Of a stretch of DNA of 37,026 bases, positions 22,987 to 31,011 are shown one piece after another. The translations under genes and the position numbers were made by a program. Positions within the stretch are counted from its first letter, which is position 1. Each line of letters starts with the position of its first letter. The notes under the pieces are model-generated. The model did no database searches and was not told the DNA's origin. It saw only the letters and a program-made list of their open reading frames with translations. The DNA is from Wenzhouxiangellaceae bacterium (lineage in GTDB: Bacteria > Pseudomonadota > Gammaproteobacteria > Xanthomonadales > Wenzhouxiangellaceae): NCBI GenBank assembly GCA_018334995.1, contig JAGXKW010000004.1, positions 44,279-81,304 on the forward strand, read 5' to 3'.

Positions 22987-24357
22987 TCACAGCGGCATTC
23001 CGCCTCCACCGCCGGACATGCCGCCGGGCAGGCGTTTCATCATCTTCTCCATTGCGGCCTTGCTGCCGGCCTTCTTCATCATTTTCTGCATCTGCTTGTG
23101 CTGTTTGAGAACCTTGTTGACGTCCTGGATATGGGTGCCCGATCCTTGCGCGATGCGACGCTTGCGCGAGCCGTTGATGGTATCGGGATAGCGCCGCTCC
23201 TTGGGCGTCATCGAGTTGACCACGGCAATCATGCGACGGGTCCGGGAATCGTCGAGCTGTGCGCGCGCCGTTTGCGGCAGGTTGCCCATGCCCGGCAGCT
23301 TTTCGGCCAGCGAGCCAAGTCCGCCGAGCTTTTCCATCTGCTCGAGCTGGCTCTTGAAATCGTCCAGACCGAACCGGCGCGAGCCCTTGCCCACCTTGCC
23401 GGCAAGTTTTTTGGCCTGCTTGTCGTCGACCTGGCGCTGTACGTCCTCGACCAGGCTGAGCACGTCGCCCATGCCGAGAATGCGCGAGGCCAGGCGATCC
23501 GGGTGAAACGGCTCCAGGCCGTCGAGCTTTTCGCCGGTTCCGAGGAACTTGATCGGTACGCCGGTCACCTGGCGCACCGACAGCGCGGCGCCGCCGCGCG
23601 CGTCGCCGTCGATCTTGGTCAGGACCACGCCGGTCAACGGGAGCGCCTCGTGGAAAGCTTTCGCCGTGTTCGCCGCGTCCTGGCCGGTCATCGAATCGAC
23701 CACGAACAGGATTTCAGCCGGCTCGGTCGCTTTCTGCACGCGGCCGATCTCGTCCATCATGGCCGCGTCGATCGCCGTGCGCCCGGCGGTATCGATGATC
23801 ACGACATCGGCTACCCGCCGCCTGGCTTCGGCAACGGCGGCCCTGGCGATTTCGACGGCGTCGTCGGCGCTCGAATGGCGATAGAAATCCGCGCCGGCCT
23901 GCCCCGCGACGGTTTCGAGCTGATCGATGGCGGCCGGCCGGTAGATGTCGGCCGATGCGACCAGCACTTGCTTGTCGTGCCGCTCGGCGATCAGCTTCGC
24001 CAGTTTGCCGGTCGTCGTGGTCTTGCCGGCGCCCTGCAGCCCCGCCATCAGGATCACGACCGGCGGCTGGCGGTTCAGCGCCAGCGGCGCCGCATCGCCA
24101 CCGAGCACATGGACCAGTTCGTCGTGGACGATCTTGATCAGCGTCTCGCCGGGCTTGAGGCTGCCGAGCACGTCCTTGCCCACCGCCTTGTCGCGGACCC
24201 GGTCGATGAACGACTTGACCGCCGGCAGCGCGACATCGGCCTCCAGCAGCGCGCGGCGGACGTCGCGCAGCGCCTCGGCGATGTTTTCCTCGGTGAGCTT
24301 GCGGCCGCGCAGGCGATTCAGCGAATCGCCCAGCCGCTGGCTGAGTTGGTCGAACAT
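22987..24357 (-). CDS. ffh: signal recognition particle protein Ffh
   Basis: The 456-residue SRP54 GTPase that binds signal peptides with 4.5S RNA and delivers ribosomes to FtsY. The N domain (1-90) begins MFDQLSQRLGDSL; the G domain has the P-loop AGLQGAGKTTTTGKLA (105-120), the DTAGR motif and TKIDGDARGG; the methionine-rich M domain ends in a Gly/Met tail. Length is normal. ATG 24357 is the family start; an upstream in-frame extension to 24459 crosses the promoter. It is divergent from the YpjD-like gene, as in many proteobacteria, which helps confirm a chromosomal housekeeping location. Confidence 0.98.
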   Translation of the reverse strand: MFDQLSQRLGDSLNRLRGRKLTEENIAEALRDVRRALLEADVALPAVKSFIDRVRDKAVGKDVLGSLKPGETLIKIVHDELVHVLGGDAAPLALNRQPPVVILMAGLQGAGKTTTTGKLAKLIAERHDKQVLVASADIYRPAAIDQLETVAGQAGADFYRHSSADDAVEIARAAVAEARRRVADVVIIDTAGRTAIDAAMMDEIGRVQKATEPAEILFVVDSMTGQDAANTAKAFHEALPLTGVVLTKIDGDARGGAALSVRQVTGVPIKFLGTGEKLDGLEPFHPDRLASRILGMGDVLSLVEDVQRQVDDKQAKKLAGKVGKGSRRFGLDDFKSQLEQMEKLGGLGSLAEKLPGMGNLPQTARAQLDDSRTRRMIAVVNSMTPKERRYPDTINGSRKRRIAQGSGTHIQDVNKVLKQHKQMQKMMKKAGSKAAMEKMMKRLPGGMSGGGGGMPL

Positions 24358-24364
24358 GGAATTC

Positions 24365-24393
24365 TTGGGTTTGGAGTCAGTCGCGATTATACT
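24365..24393 (+). promoter_or_regulatory. divergent ffh/ypjD promoter region
   Basis: On the plus strand TTGGGT (24365-24370) and TATACT (24388-24393) are 17 bases apart. On the minus strand the overlapping bases 24391-24386 read TATAAT, a perfect -10 for ffh, though its -35 is poor. The two genes probably share this short control region. Confidence 0.5.
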
Positions 24394-24440
24394 GACACGC
24401 TGACCGGTTCTGAGCAGGCAAGCCGTTGAATTCTTCCTAT

Positions 24441-25244
24441 ATGCTCCAAATCCTTGCACCCGTGCTGTACCTCACGGCGGCCGTGGTGCTCGGCTATGCC
24501 ATACACATGGAGCGCGATGCGCTGAAACGCGCCGGCGTGGCAATCGCCATTCTCGGCGTGCTGGCTCACGCCGGGTCGTTCGCGATCGAGTTCGCCAGAC
24601 TGGGTGGGCCCAGCGCGGATTTCTTCAGTGCGCTGTCACTGGTCTCTCTGGTGATCCTGCTGGTGCTGCTGGTCGGCATGCTGCGCTATCGGGTACTCGA
24701 ACTCCTGCCGCTGGCGCTGCCGGGCGCTGCCTTCATGGTGCTGCACAAACTGATCATCTCGCCCGAGCCGGTCGCCCTGGAGACCGGCTCGGCCATGCTC
24801 GATGTTCACGTCAGCGCGTCTCTGATTTCCTACAGCCTGCTCAGCATCGCGGCGATCACGGCGCTGTTCATCGCAATACTGCACAATCTTCTGCACCGGC
24901 ACAAGGGCGCGGTACTGATCGAAATCCTGCCGCCGCTGGTGGTCATGGAAAACATGCTGTTCAAGATGATTGTCGCCGGCTGGATCATTCTCTCGATCAG
25001 TCTTGCGACCGGATTCCTTTTCGTCGACGACCTTTTCGCACAGCACCTGGCACACAAGACCTTTCTGTCGATCATTTCCTGGCTGGTGTTCGGCCTGTTG
25101 CTGGCCGGGCGCTGGCGTTACGGCTGGCGCGGAATGCGCGTCGTCCGGCTGTGCCTGATCGGCATGGCGATCCTGTTGCTGGCCTATTTCGGCAGCAAGG
25201 CCGTGCTGGAGCTGGTGCTGGATCGACGCTGGCAGGCCGGATAG
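24441..25244 (+). CDS. ypjD: CcsA/YpjD-like cytochrome c assembly-family membrane protein
   Basis: A 267-residue inner-membrane protein with about eight hydrophobic helices. It resembles YpjD (CcsA/CcmC/HemX family), encoded next to ffh in many gammaproteobacteria, with a family-like histidine at VLAHAGSFAIEF near residue 44 and VHVSASLISYSLLSIAAI at about 122-139. The family handles haem at the membrane, but the function of the YpjD branch is not firmly known. ATG 24441 is used; a TTG at 24426 would add five residues. It is the first gene after ffh on the opposite strand and ends 63 bases before the next operon. Confidence 0.85.
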   Translation: MLQILAPVLYLTAAVVLGYAIHMERDALKRAGVAIAILGVLAHAGSFAIEFARLGGPSADFFSALSLVSLVILLVLLVGMLRYRVLELLPLALPGAAFMVLHKLIISPEPVALETGSAMLDVHVSASLISYSLLSIAAITALFIAILHNLLHRHKGAVLIEILPPLVVMENMLFKMIVAGWIILSISLATGFLFVDDLFAQHLAHKTFLSIISWLVFGLLLAGRWRYGWRGMRVVRLCLIGMAILLLAYFGSKAVLELVLDRRWQAG

Positions 25245-25307
25245 AACGCAATCCCGACGCGCCGCCCAAGGTCTTTTCCGGATCACCGATTGCAAGCCCT
25301 GAACCCA

Positions 25308-26387
25308 ATGACTTCAAAGAATTCGACAGCCACGGACGACCGGCTCACGGTGCAGCAGGCCCGCCAGCTGGTTCCCGATCTCTTGACCCGGCGCGGCTGG
25401 ATCTACTGGCTGGATTTCACGCTCACCGCGATCCTTTCATGGCTCCTCGTCGCCGTGTACTTTACCGCCGAACCGTGGTCGCCAATCCAGTTGCTGGCGA
25501 TGCTGCTGGCCGCCATCGGGCTGTTTCGCGCCGGGACCTTCATCCACGAGATCGTGCACTTCCGCCGCGGCGAAATGGTGCCGTTCAAGTGGGCCTGGAA
25601 TCTGCTGCTGGGCTTTCCCATTCTTTCGCCGTGGGTCATCTACAGCAACCACATCGGGCATCACACCCAGCAGCATTACGGCACGCCGGGCGATGGCGAA
25701 TATCTGCCGCTGGCGGCGGCCCCGCCGGTCGAGACGATCAAATACCTGGGCCAGGTTCCGGTGTTGCCGCCGCTGGCCCTGATTCGCTTCGGCATTCTGG
25801 GACCGCTGTCGCACCTGTCGCCGAAGCTGCGCGAATGGCTGCTCACGCGCGCATCGGCCGCCGTTACCAATCCGTACTACCGGAAACGCTTTTCGGCCAG
25901 GCTGGAACCCGAACTGACCCGCTCGGAATGGTTCTGCTTCGGCTGGGTCGCAGTGCTACTCGGCCTGACCCTGTTCGGGCCGGTCCGCCCGATCCACTGG
26001 TTGATGGCCTGGGCGCTGCTGTCCCTGACGGTAGGCCTGAACTGGGTTCGCAACCTCGCCGCGCACGGCTACGGTCACGACGGCTCGCCGCTGCGGAAAG
26101 CGGACCAGATCGCCGATTCGTTCAACATTACCGGCCAGACCTGGCTGACGATCTGGCTCTTCCCGGTCGGCCTGCGCTATCACGGACTTCACCACCTGTT
26201 GCCGGACCTGCCGTATCACCAGCTGGGCCGCGCGCACAAACGGCTGGCCGGGCGGCTGCCGCCGGACCATCCCTACCATCGCTGCAGCCGGAAGAGCTAC
26301 TTCACGGTCATCGGCGACCTGCTCGCCGGCGCCTGGCGAAACCGCCAACGCCGCGGGGTGATCACACGCTGGCAAGCCGGAAACTGA
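25308..26387 (+). CDS. fatty acid desaturase/hydroxylase superfamily protein
   Basis: A 359-residue membrane di-iron enzyme. Histidine clusters HEIVH (80-84), HIGHHTQQH (115-123), HGYGH (253-257) and YHGLHHLLPDLPYH (291-304) lie between hydrophobic helices, the pattern of the FA_desaturase superfamily that includes desaturases, hydroxylases and carotenoid enzymes. It is clearly different from the delta-9-type desaturase at 16213-17136. The next gene, a lipid kinase, starts 11 bases after its stop, so it is probably the first gene of the lipid operon through 33261 and acts on the lipid part of that pathway. Position of attack and substrate cannot be told from sequence. Confidence 0.8.
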   Translation: MTSKNSTATDDRLTVQQARQLVPDLLTRRGWIYWLDFTLTAILSWLLVAVYFTAEPWSPIQLLAMLLAAIGLFRAGTFIHEIVHFRRGEMVPFKWAWNLLLGFPILSPWVIYSNHIGHHTQQHYGTPGDGEYLPLAAAPPVETIKYLGQVPVLPPLALIRFGILGPLSHLSPKLREWLLTRASAAVTNPYYRKRFSARLEPELTRSEWFCFGWVAVLLGLTLFGPVRPIHWLMAWALLSLTVGLNWVRNLAAHGYGHDGSPLRKADQIADSFNITGQTWLTIWLFPVGLRYHGLHHLLPDLPYHQLGRAHKRLAGRLPPDHPYHRCSRKSYFTVIGDLLAGAWRNRQRRGVITRWQAGN

Positions 26388-26398
26388 CGCCGACCGAT

Positions 26399-27403
26399 AT
26401 GGAAACCCTGAATGCGTCTCGATCCGCCGACGCGGAACCGGGCCGGACGCGCGGCGGGCTGGCCGCCCTGGTCAACCCGCTCAGCTTTCGCATGAGCCTG
26501 CGCGACCGCGCTTCGAGGACGGCGGACCTCGTGCGTTTGCACGGCGGCACGGTTTTCGAAGTCAGCGATCTGGACCAGATCGAACAGGCCCTGGCGCAAA
26601 TACGGCACGGGTCGGCGGACCGGCTGATCATTGCCGGGGGCGACGGCACGCTGCAGGGCGCGGTTTCCTGGCTGGCGCGCCATGTCCCGCCCGAATCCAT
26701 GCCGCAGCTGGTGCTGCTAAGCGCCGGGCGGACCAACTACGTGGCCGAAGACATCGGCACCCGCAGTCATTTCCTGGCCACGCTGGCGACCGTGCTGTCC
26801 AGGGATCCGGAGCGATTGCATCCCGTGCGTCGCCCCACGCTGAAACTCGAACATCCGTCGATCGGCGAGCAGCACGGCTTCTTCCTCGCCGGCGCCATGG
26901 TCGACGAGGCGATTCGTTTTGTTCATGACTGGCAAAGCCGCGGCAGCGGCTGGCTGCGCCGCCGCCACGCGGCCTCGAGCGCCGGGGTGACGGCGCTGGC
27001 ACTGCAGCGCGCCGTTGGGCGCTACCGGTTCGACCTGCCGCGCCTGAAGATCGAGACCGACGGTCGTGGTCACCCAGAGGCCACCTTCCGGTTCTTGCTG
27101 CTCAGCACGCTCAACCATGACCGCAGCCTCGTCGATCCCTATGCCCGGCGGGGCGCCGGGCCGCTGCGCGTCACCGCCATCCGCAACGACGCAAAGCGAC
27201 TACCATGGCGTTTATGGAAAGTGGCCCGCGGCCGATTCTGCGCAGAGATGAATGCTAATAATGGATATATTTCAGGATGTTATAACAACATTGTGATTCA
27301 AAATATCACCTCGATTGTTCTCGACGGCCAGGAATTCGAACTGGATCGCAGCCAGGCCCTTCGCGTTTCCGCCGGTCCGGTTTTCAGCTTTCAGCGCCCA
27401 TGA
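26399..27403 (+). CDS. diacylglycerol-kinase-fold lipid kinase
   Basis: A 334-residue protein of the DAGK_cat family. VNPLSFRMS at 25-33 replaces the usual VNPxSG opening, IIAGGDGTLQGAV at 77-89 is the ATP-binding GGDGT motif, and the C-terminal half forms the beta-sandwich lid ending ALRVSAGPVFSFQ. Members phosphorylate diacylglycerol, sphingosine or undecaprenol-like lipids; here phosphatidate is the likely product because a Tam41-like cytidylyltransferase follows with an ATGA overlap. Near its 3' end (27249-27310) the DNA becomes strikingly AT-rich although the frame stays open and the encoded residues fit the family. Which lipid is used is inferred from the neighbour only. Confidence 0.82.
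   Translation: METLNASRSADAEPGRTRGGLAALVNPLSFRMSLRDRASRTADLVRLHGGTVFEVSDLDQIEQALAQIRHGSADRLIIAGGDGTLQGAVSWLARHVPPESMPQLVLLSAGRTNYVAEDIGTRSHFLATLATVLSRDPERLHPVRRPTLKLEHPSIGEQHGFFLAGAMVDEAIRFVHDWQSRGSGWLRRRHAASSAGVTALALQRAVGRYRFDLPRLKIETDGRGHPEATFRFLLLSTLNHDRSLVDPYARRGAGPLRVTAIRNDAKRLPWRLWKVARGRFCAEMNANNGYISGCYNNIVIQNITSIVLDGQEFELDRSQALRVSAGPVFSFQRP
27249..27310 (+). other. AT-rich patch within the lipid kinase gene
   Basis: Of the 60 bases 27251-27310 only 16 are G or C by my count, against a clearly GC-rich surrounding. Codons such as AAT, GGA, TAT, ATT, TCA and CAA, rare elsewhere in the window, cluster here. TATATT and TTATAA inside it could act as -10-like sequences for the genes downstream. 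Confidence 0.6.
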
Positions 27404-28329
27404 GCATGCTGCAACAGAACATGGCGAACGACCTGGCGGGCGAAACGCCCGACGGCCTGGCGCCGCTGATCGCGCAAATCCGGGCGCGATGCGGCCCGGC
27501 GCTGCGTGCCGTTGTGCTGTACGGGTCCACCCGCCGCAACGCCAATGTCCACGACGGGCTGGTCGACCTGATGGCCATCGTCGAAGACTATCGCGCCGTC
27601 CACGGCATCGGCTTGACCGCGATGCTCAATCACCTGCTGCCGCCGAACGTGTATTACCTCGAAGCCGGCGCGGACGACGAACGCGTGCGGTGCAAATTCA
27701 TCATCGTGTCGGAACGCAACTTCCATACGCGCACCGGCGGCGGCCTGGACGGCTATTTCTGGGCCCGTTTCACCCAGCCGTGCCGACTGGTCTGGAACGC
27801 CGACGAAGCGGCCGCCGACTTCGTCACCGAATGCCGGGCGCGGGCCGCGGCGCATTTCGCGACCGAAGCGGTGCGCCTGGGCGACGGCGAAATCGGGGCA
27901 CGCGATTTCTGGATCCGCGCGATTTCGGCGACCTACAGCTGCGAACTGCGGCCGGAACCCCCCGGCGCGGCGGACGCGCTGATCGGGCGCGACCCGGCTT
28001 TCTGGGATGGGCTGAGCGAGACCCTGCTTCCCGAAGTGCCAGGCGTGACCGCGACCGGCGATCACGCCTGGCGCATCGAACTTTCCGCATCCAGACGCCT
28101 TGTCGGCCGGCTGCGCTGGACGCTTCGTCGCGGCTGGAGCAAAGCGCTGAACCTGGCGCGCCTGCTCAAGGCGGCCGGCACCTTTGCCAACGGCGTGGAT
28201 TACCTGAGCTGGAAGCTCGAGCGGCACAGCGGAATCAAGGTCGAGGTCACCGACGCAATGCGCCGGCACCCGCGACTGGCATCGTGGAAACTGCTGATCC
28301 GGATGTGGCGGAACGGAGCGCTGGGATGA
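27400..28329 (+). CDS. Tam41-like phosphatidate cytidylyltransferase (Mmp37 family), tentative
   Basis: A 309-residue protein with a nucleotidyltransferase opening, VVLYGSTRR at 38-46, then LVDLMAIVEDYRAVHGIGL at 54-72, PPNVYYLEA at 81-89, KFIIVSERNF at 99-108 and LDGYFWARFTQPCRLVW at 116-132. This order follows that of mitochondrial Tam41 as I remember it (YGSGVF, DFIxxVDD, WH.xNL, GVYYN, KYGVIS, LYxAGRLxKPV). Tam41 makes CDP-diacylglycerol from phosphatidate and CTP, unlike the membrane-bound bacterial CdsA. The gene overlaps the lipid kinase (ATGA) and the ABC transporter (ATGA), which suits phosphatidate being handed from one to the next. Alternatives are another NTase-fold enzyme using a different lipid phosphate. 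Moderate confidence: the catalytic acids cannot be verified without alignment. Confidence 0.6.
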   Translation: MSMLQQNMANDLAGETPDGLAPLIAQIRARCGPALRAVVLYGSTRRNANVHDGLVDLMAIVEDYRAVHGIGLTAMLNHLLPPNVYYLEAGADDERVRCKFIIVSERNFHTRTGGGLDGYFWARFTQPCRLVWNADEAAADFVTECRARAAAHFATEAVRLGDGEIGARDFWIRAISATYSCELRPEPPGAADALIGRDPAFWDGLSETLLPEVPGVTATGDHAWRIELSASRRLVGRLRWTLRRGWSKALNLARLLKAAGTFANGVDYLSWKLERHSGIKVEVTDAMRRHPRLASWKLLIRMWRNGALG

Positions 28330-30098
28330 CCCGGCTCGCTCAATCTCAATCGCCGCAGGCCGATCGCGGCGCTGCCGACATGCTGGCCAACCTGTTCCGG
28401 CGCTATCCGGGTCGCAGCGTCGCGGTCCTGAGCGCGTTGCTGGTGGCGAGCCTGCTCGACGGCTTGGGCCTGTCCACACTGCTTTCGCTGATCTCTCTTT
28501 CCAGCCAGGCGGGAGACGATGCCGATGCCGCTCTGGCCGACACCGAAGACCCCTCCCTGCCCGAACAGCTGATCGATGCCGCCTTCGGCAGCGTGGGCAT
28601 AGAACCCACCCTGCCCTGGCTGCTGGGCCTGGGCATCGTCCTGATCCTGTTCAAGACGCTGGTGGTGCTGCTGGCCAACCGCCAGGTGGGCTACGCGGTC
28701 GCGCAGGTCGCCACCGATCTACGCCTGGACCTGGTGCAGGCGGTCGCCGCCAGCCGCTGGCGTTACTATCTCTCCAAATCGGTGGGCAGCCTGGCCAACG
28801 CCATGGCCACCGAGGCCCAGCGCGCATCGGAGGGCTATCTGCAGGGCGCGATCATGTCGGCCCAGCTGATCACGGCGGTGGTCTACACGGCGCTTGCGTT
28901 CATGATTTCATGGCAGGTCACGCTGGGCGCGCTGGGGCTGGCCGCCCTCGTCCTGGGCGGCCTCAACATTCTCGTCCGCACCGCCGGCAGGGCCGGACGG
29001 CGCCAGACCGGGCTGCTCAAGGTCATTCTTTCGGCCATGACCGATCAACTCGCCGCAATCAAGCCGCTGAAGGCGATGGCGCGCGAGGATCGCTTCGACA
29101 CGCTGATCTCCGGCCAGACCCGGCAGCTGAACAAGGCGCTGCGCAAGCAGGTGTTTTCCAAGGAGGCCATGAAGGCGCTGCAGGAGGCCGTGTTGGTCAT
29201 ACTGGCGGCAATCGGGCTGGTCATCATGCTGGCGGTCATCGACATGACGCTCTCGGCGGCCATGGTGCTGATATTTCTGCTCGCGCGGATCGTGACCCTG
29301 CTGTCCAAGGCCCAGCGCGCCTGGCAGCACATGGCCATTTCGGAAAGCGCGTACTGGTCGCTGCACGAAGCCATCGACGAAGCGCGCGCCGAACGCGAGG
29401 CCCGGCGCGGCGACCTGGAACTGAAGCTCGATCGGTGCATAAGCTTCGAACGGATCAGCTTCTCCCATCCCGACCATCCGGTGTTCACCGACCAATCGCT
29501 GGAGATCCCGGCCGGCGAACTGACCGTGGTCACCGGTCCGTCCGGTTCGGGCAAGACCACGCTGATCGACCTGGTCGCCGGGTTGCTTCGGCCCGATGCG
29601 GGCCAGGTGCAGGTCGATGGCATCGATCTCGACCGCGCGGACCGGAAGCTGTGGCGACGCGGGATCGGGTACGTGCCGCAGGAGGCCCTGCTGGTCAACG
29701 ACTCGGTGTTCAACAACATCACGCTGGGCGCGCCGGAGCTTTCCAGCGAAGACGTCGAGCGGGCATTGCGGAAAGCCGACGCACTGGCCTTCGTGACGCG
29801 AATGCAAGGCGGCCTCGATGCGCCGGTGGGCGAACGCGGCGGCCGGCTGTCGGGCGGACAGCGCCAGCGCCTGGCGATCGCCCGGGCCCTGGTGCACCGG
29901 CCCAGGCTGCTGATCCTCGACGAGGCGACCAGCAATCTCGACCATGCCTCGGAACAGGCGGTACTGTCGACGATCGCTCACCTGAAGGGCGAGCTGACCA
30001 TGCTGGCGGTGACTCACCAGACCGGCATGCTCGAGCTCGCCGACCGGGTCTATACCGTGCGTGACGGCCGTATCGACCGCACGCAGCCGAAGCCATGA
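28326..30098 (+). CDS. ABC transporter, fused permease and ATPase (lipid-exporter type)
   Basis: A 590-residue half-transporter with an N-terminal six-helix membrane domain (about 25-340) and a C-terminal ATPase. Walker A GPSGSGKTTL is near 403-412, the signature LSGGQRQRLAIARAL near 508-522 and Walker B LLILDEAT near 528-535. It would work as a homodimer. The general form is that of MsbA, PglK and peptide/lipid exporters. Translation is coupled by ATGA overlaps to the Tam41-like gene before and the acyltransferase after. Given these neighbours a lipid or lipid-linked sugar crossing the inner membrane is the likely cargo. Substrate specificity cannot be read directly. Confidence 0.9.
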   Translation: MTRLAQSQSPQADRGAADMLANLFRRYPGRSVAVLSALLVASLLDGLGLSTLLSLISLSSQAGDDADAALADTEDPSLPEQLIDAAFGSVGIEPTLPWLLGLGIVLILFKTLVVLLANRQVGYAVAQVATDLRLDLVQAVAASRWRYYLSKSVGSLANAMATEAQRASEGYLQGAIMSAQLITAVVYTALAFMISWQVTLGALGLAALVLGGLNILVRTAGRAGRRQTGLLKVILSAMTDQLAAIKPLKAMAREDRFDTLISGQTRQLNKALRKQVFSKEAMKALQEAVLVILAAIGLVIMLAVIDMTLSAAMVLIFLLARIVTLLSKAQRAWQHMAISESAYWSLHEAIDEARAEREARRGDLELKLDRCISFERISFSHPDHPVFTDQSLEIPAGELTVVTGPSGSGKTTLIDLVAGLLRPDAGQVQVDGIDLDRADRKLWRRGIGYVPQEALLVNDSVFNNITLGAPELSSEDVERALRKADALAFVTRMQGGLDAPVGERGGRLSGGQRQRLAIARALVHRPRLLILDEATSNLDHASEQAVLSTIAHLKGELTMLAVTHQTGMLELADRVYTVRDGRIDRTQPKP

Positions 30099-30997
30099 GT
30101 GCACGACGACTGCGCATGCTGCGGCGCAAGCTTGCCCGGGCCGCCGGCATCGGCCTCAGCGGCCTGGCCAGCCGGGGAGGACCCGCACGCATCCGCCGCA
30201 CCGGCAAGGCAATCGGCGCGCTGCATTACTGGACGACCTGGCCGGTCAATCGACGGCTTCGCCGCGACATGGCGCGCGCCCTCGGCGTTTCCCGGCTCCG
30301 CGCCGCAGGCATTCTGCGCGAGGCCTTCCGCCAGAACGACCGCGCCGTGTTCGAAATCCTGGCGCTGGCCCATCCTGCCTGCGACCCGGAAGCCATGATC
30401 GACGATGTCAGCATCGAGGAGCTGGACAACCTGCCGCGGGCGACCGGCGACGGCCGGGGCGCGATCCTGCTGGGCATGCACATGGGCAACGGTATCCTGA
30501 TGGCGGCGCGGCTGGCGCGCGCGGGTTTCCCTATCCACGTCGTGTTCCGCGACCCCAGGCGTCTGCCGCCGGGACTGCTGTCCCGAAGCCTGGAGCGCGG
30601 CGGCTGCGTACCGGTCGCGCTGGACCGGGAAAATCCCACCCGCAGCTTCCGGCAGATGCTCCGGATCCTCGATTCCGGCGGCATGCTGTACGTGCTGATG
30701 GACCAGGCCAACAAAGGCGAGGGCGCCGAACGGCAATTTCTCGGCAAGACGCTGCGCATGCCCTCGGGCATTCCCCGCCTGGCGGTTCGCAGCGGTGCGC
30801 CGGTCATCCCGATCCACGCCGAATCGGCCGATCGGGGATGGCAATTTCGCGTTCAACCGGCGCTGCGGGCCGAGACCGGCGAGGCCATGCTCGATGCGAT
30901 GATCGAGTCGATGCAGGACCAGATCCGGCAGCGCCCGGCCTTGTGGGCCTGGCACCACCGGCGCTGGAAGCGCTATCATTTCCAATCCGAATCCTGA
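30095..30997 (+). CDS. LpxL/HtrB-family acyltransferase homologue, catalytic acid not conserved
   Basis: A 300-residue member of the lipid A biosynthesis acyltransferase family, recognisable from ILLGMHMGNGILMA at 124-137, the FRDPRRLPPG region, and the MDQANKGEGAERQFLGKTLRMPSG segment that corresponds to the family's second block. In LpxL-like enzymes the first block reads His-x4-Glu (often HxGNWE). Here it is HMGNGI: His129 is kept but the acid five residues on is Ile. The protein may use another acid, act on an unusual acceptor, or be non-catalytic. It overlaps the ABC transporter stop (ATGA), and the glycosyltransferase starts 14 bases after its stop. Acylation of the exported glycolipid is the natural guess. 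Confidence 0.8.
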   Translation: MSARRLRMLRRKLARAAGIGLSGLASRGGPARIRRTGKAIGALHYWTTWPVNRRLRRDMARALGVSRLRAAGILREAFRQNDRAVFEILALAHPACDPEAMIDDVSIEELDNLPRATGDGRGAILLGMHMGNGILMAARLARAGFPIHVVFRDPRRLPPGLLSRSLERGGCVPVALDRENPTRSFRQMLRILDSGGMLYVLMDQANKGEGAERQFLGKTLRMPSGIPRLAVRSGAPVIPIHAESADRGWQFRVQPALRAETGEAMLDAMIESMQDQIRQRPALWAWHHRRWKRYHFQSES

Positions 30998-31011
30998 ACC
31001 GTCGAATTGCC

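Noticed and set aside
27315-28325. Extension that would make the ABC transporter a 927-residue protein
   Set aside because: The extra residues overlap the Tam41-like gene in another frame and lack any domain. The ATGA overlap at 28326 gives a natural start.
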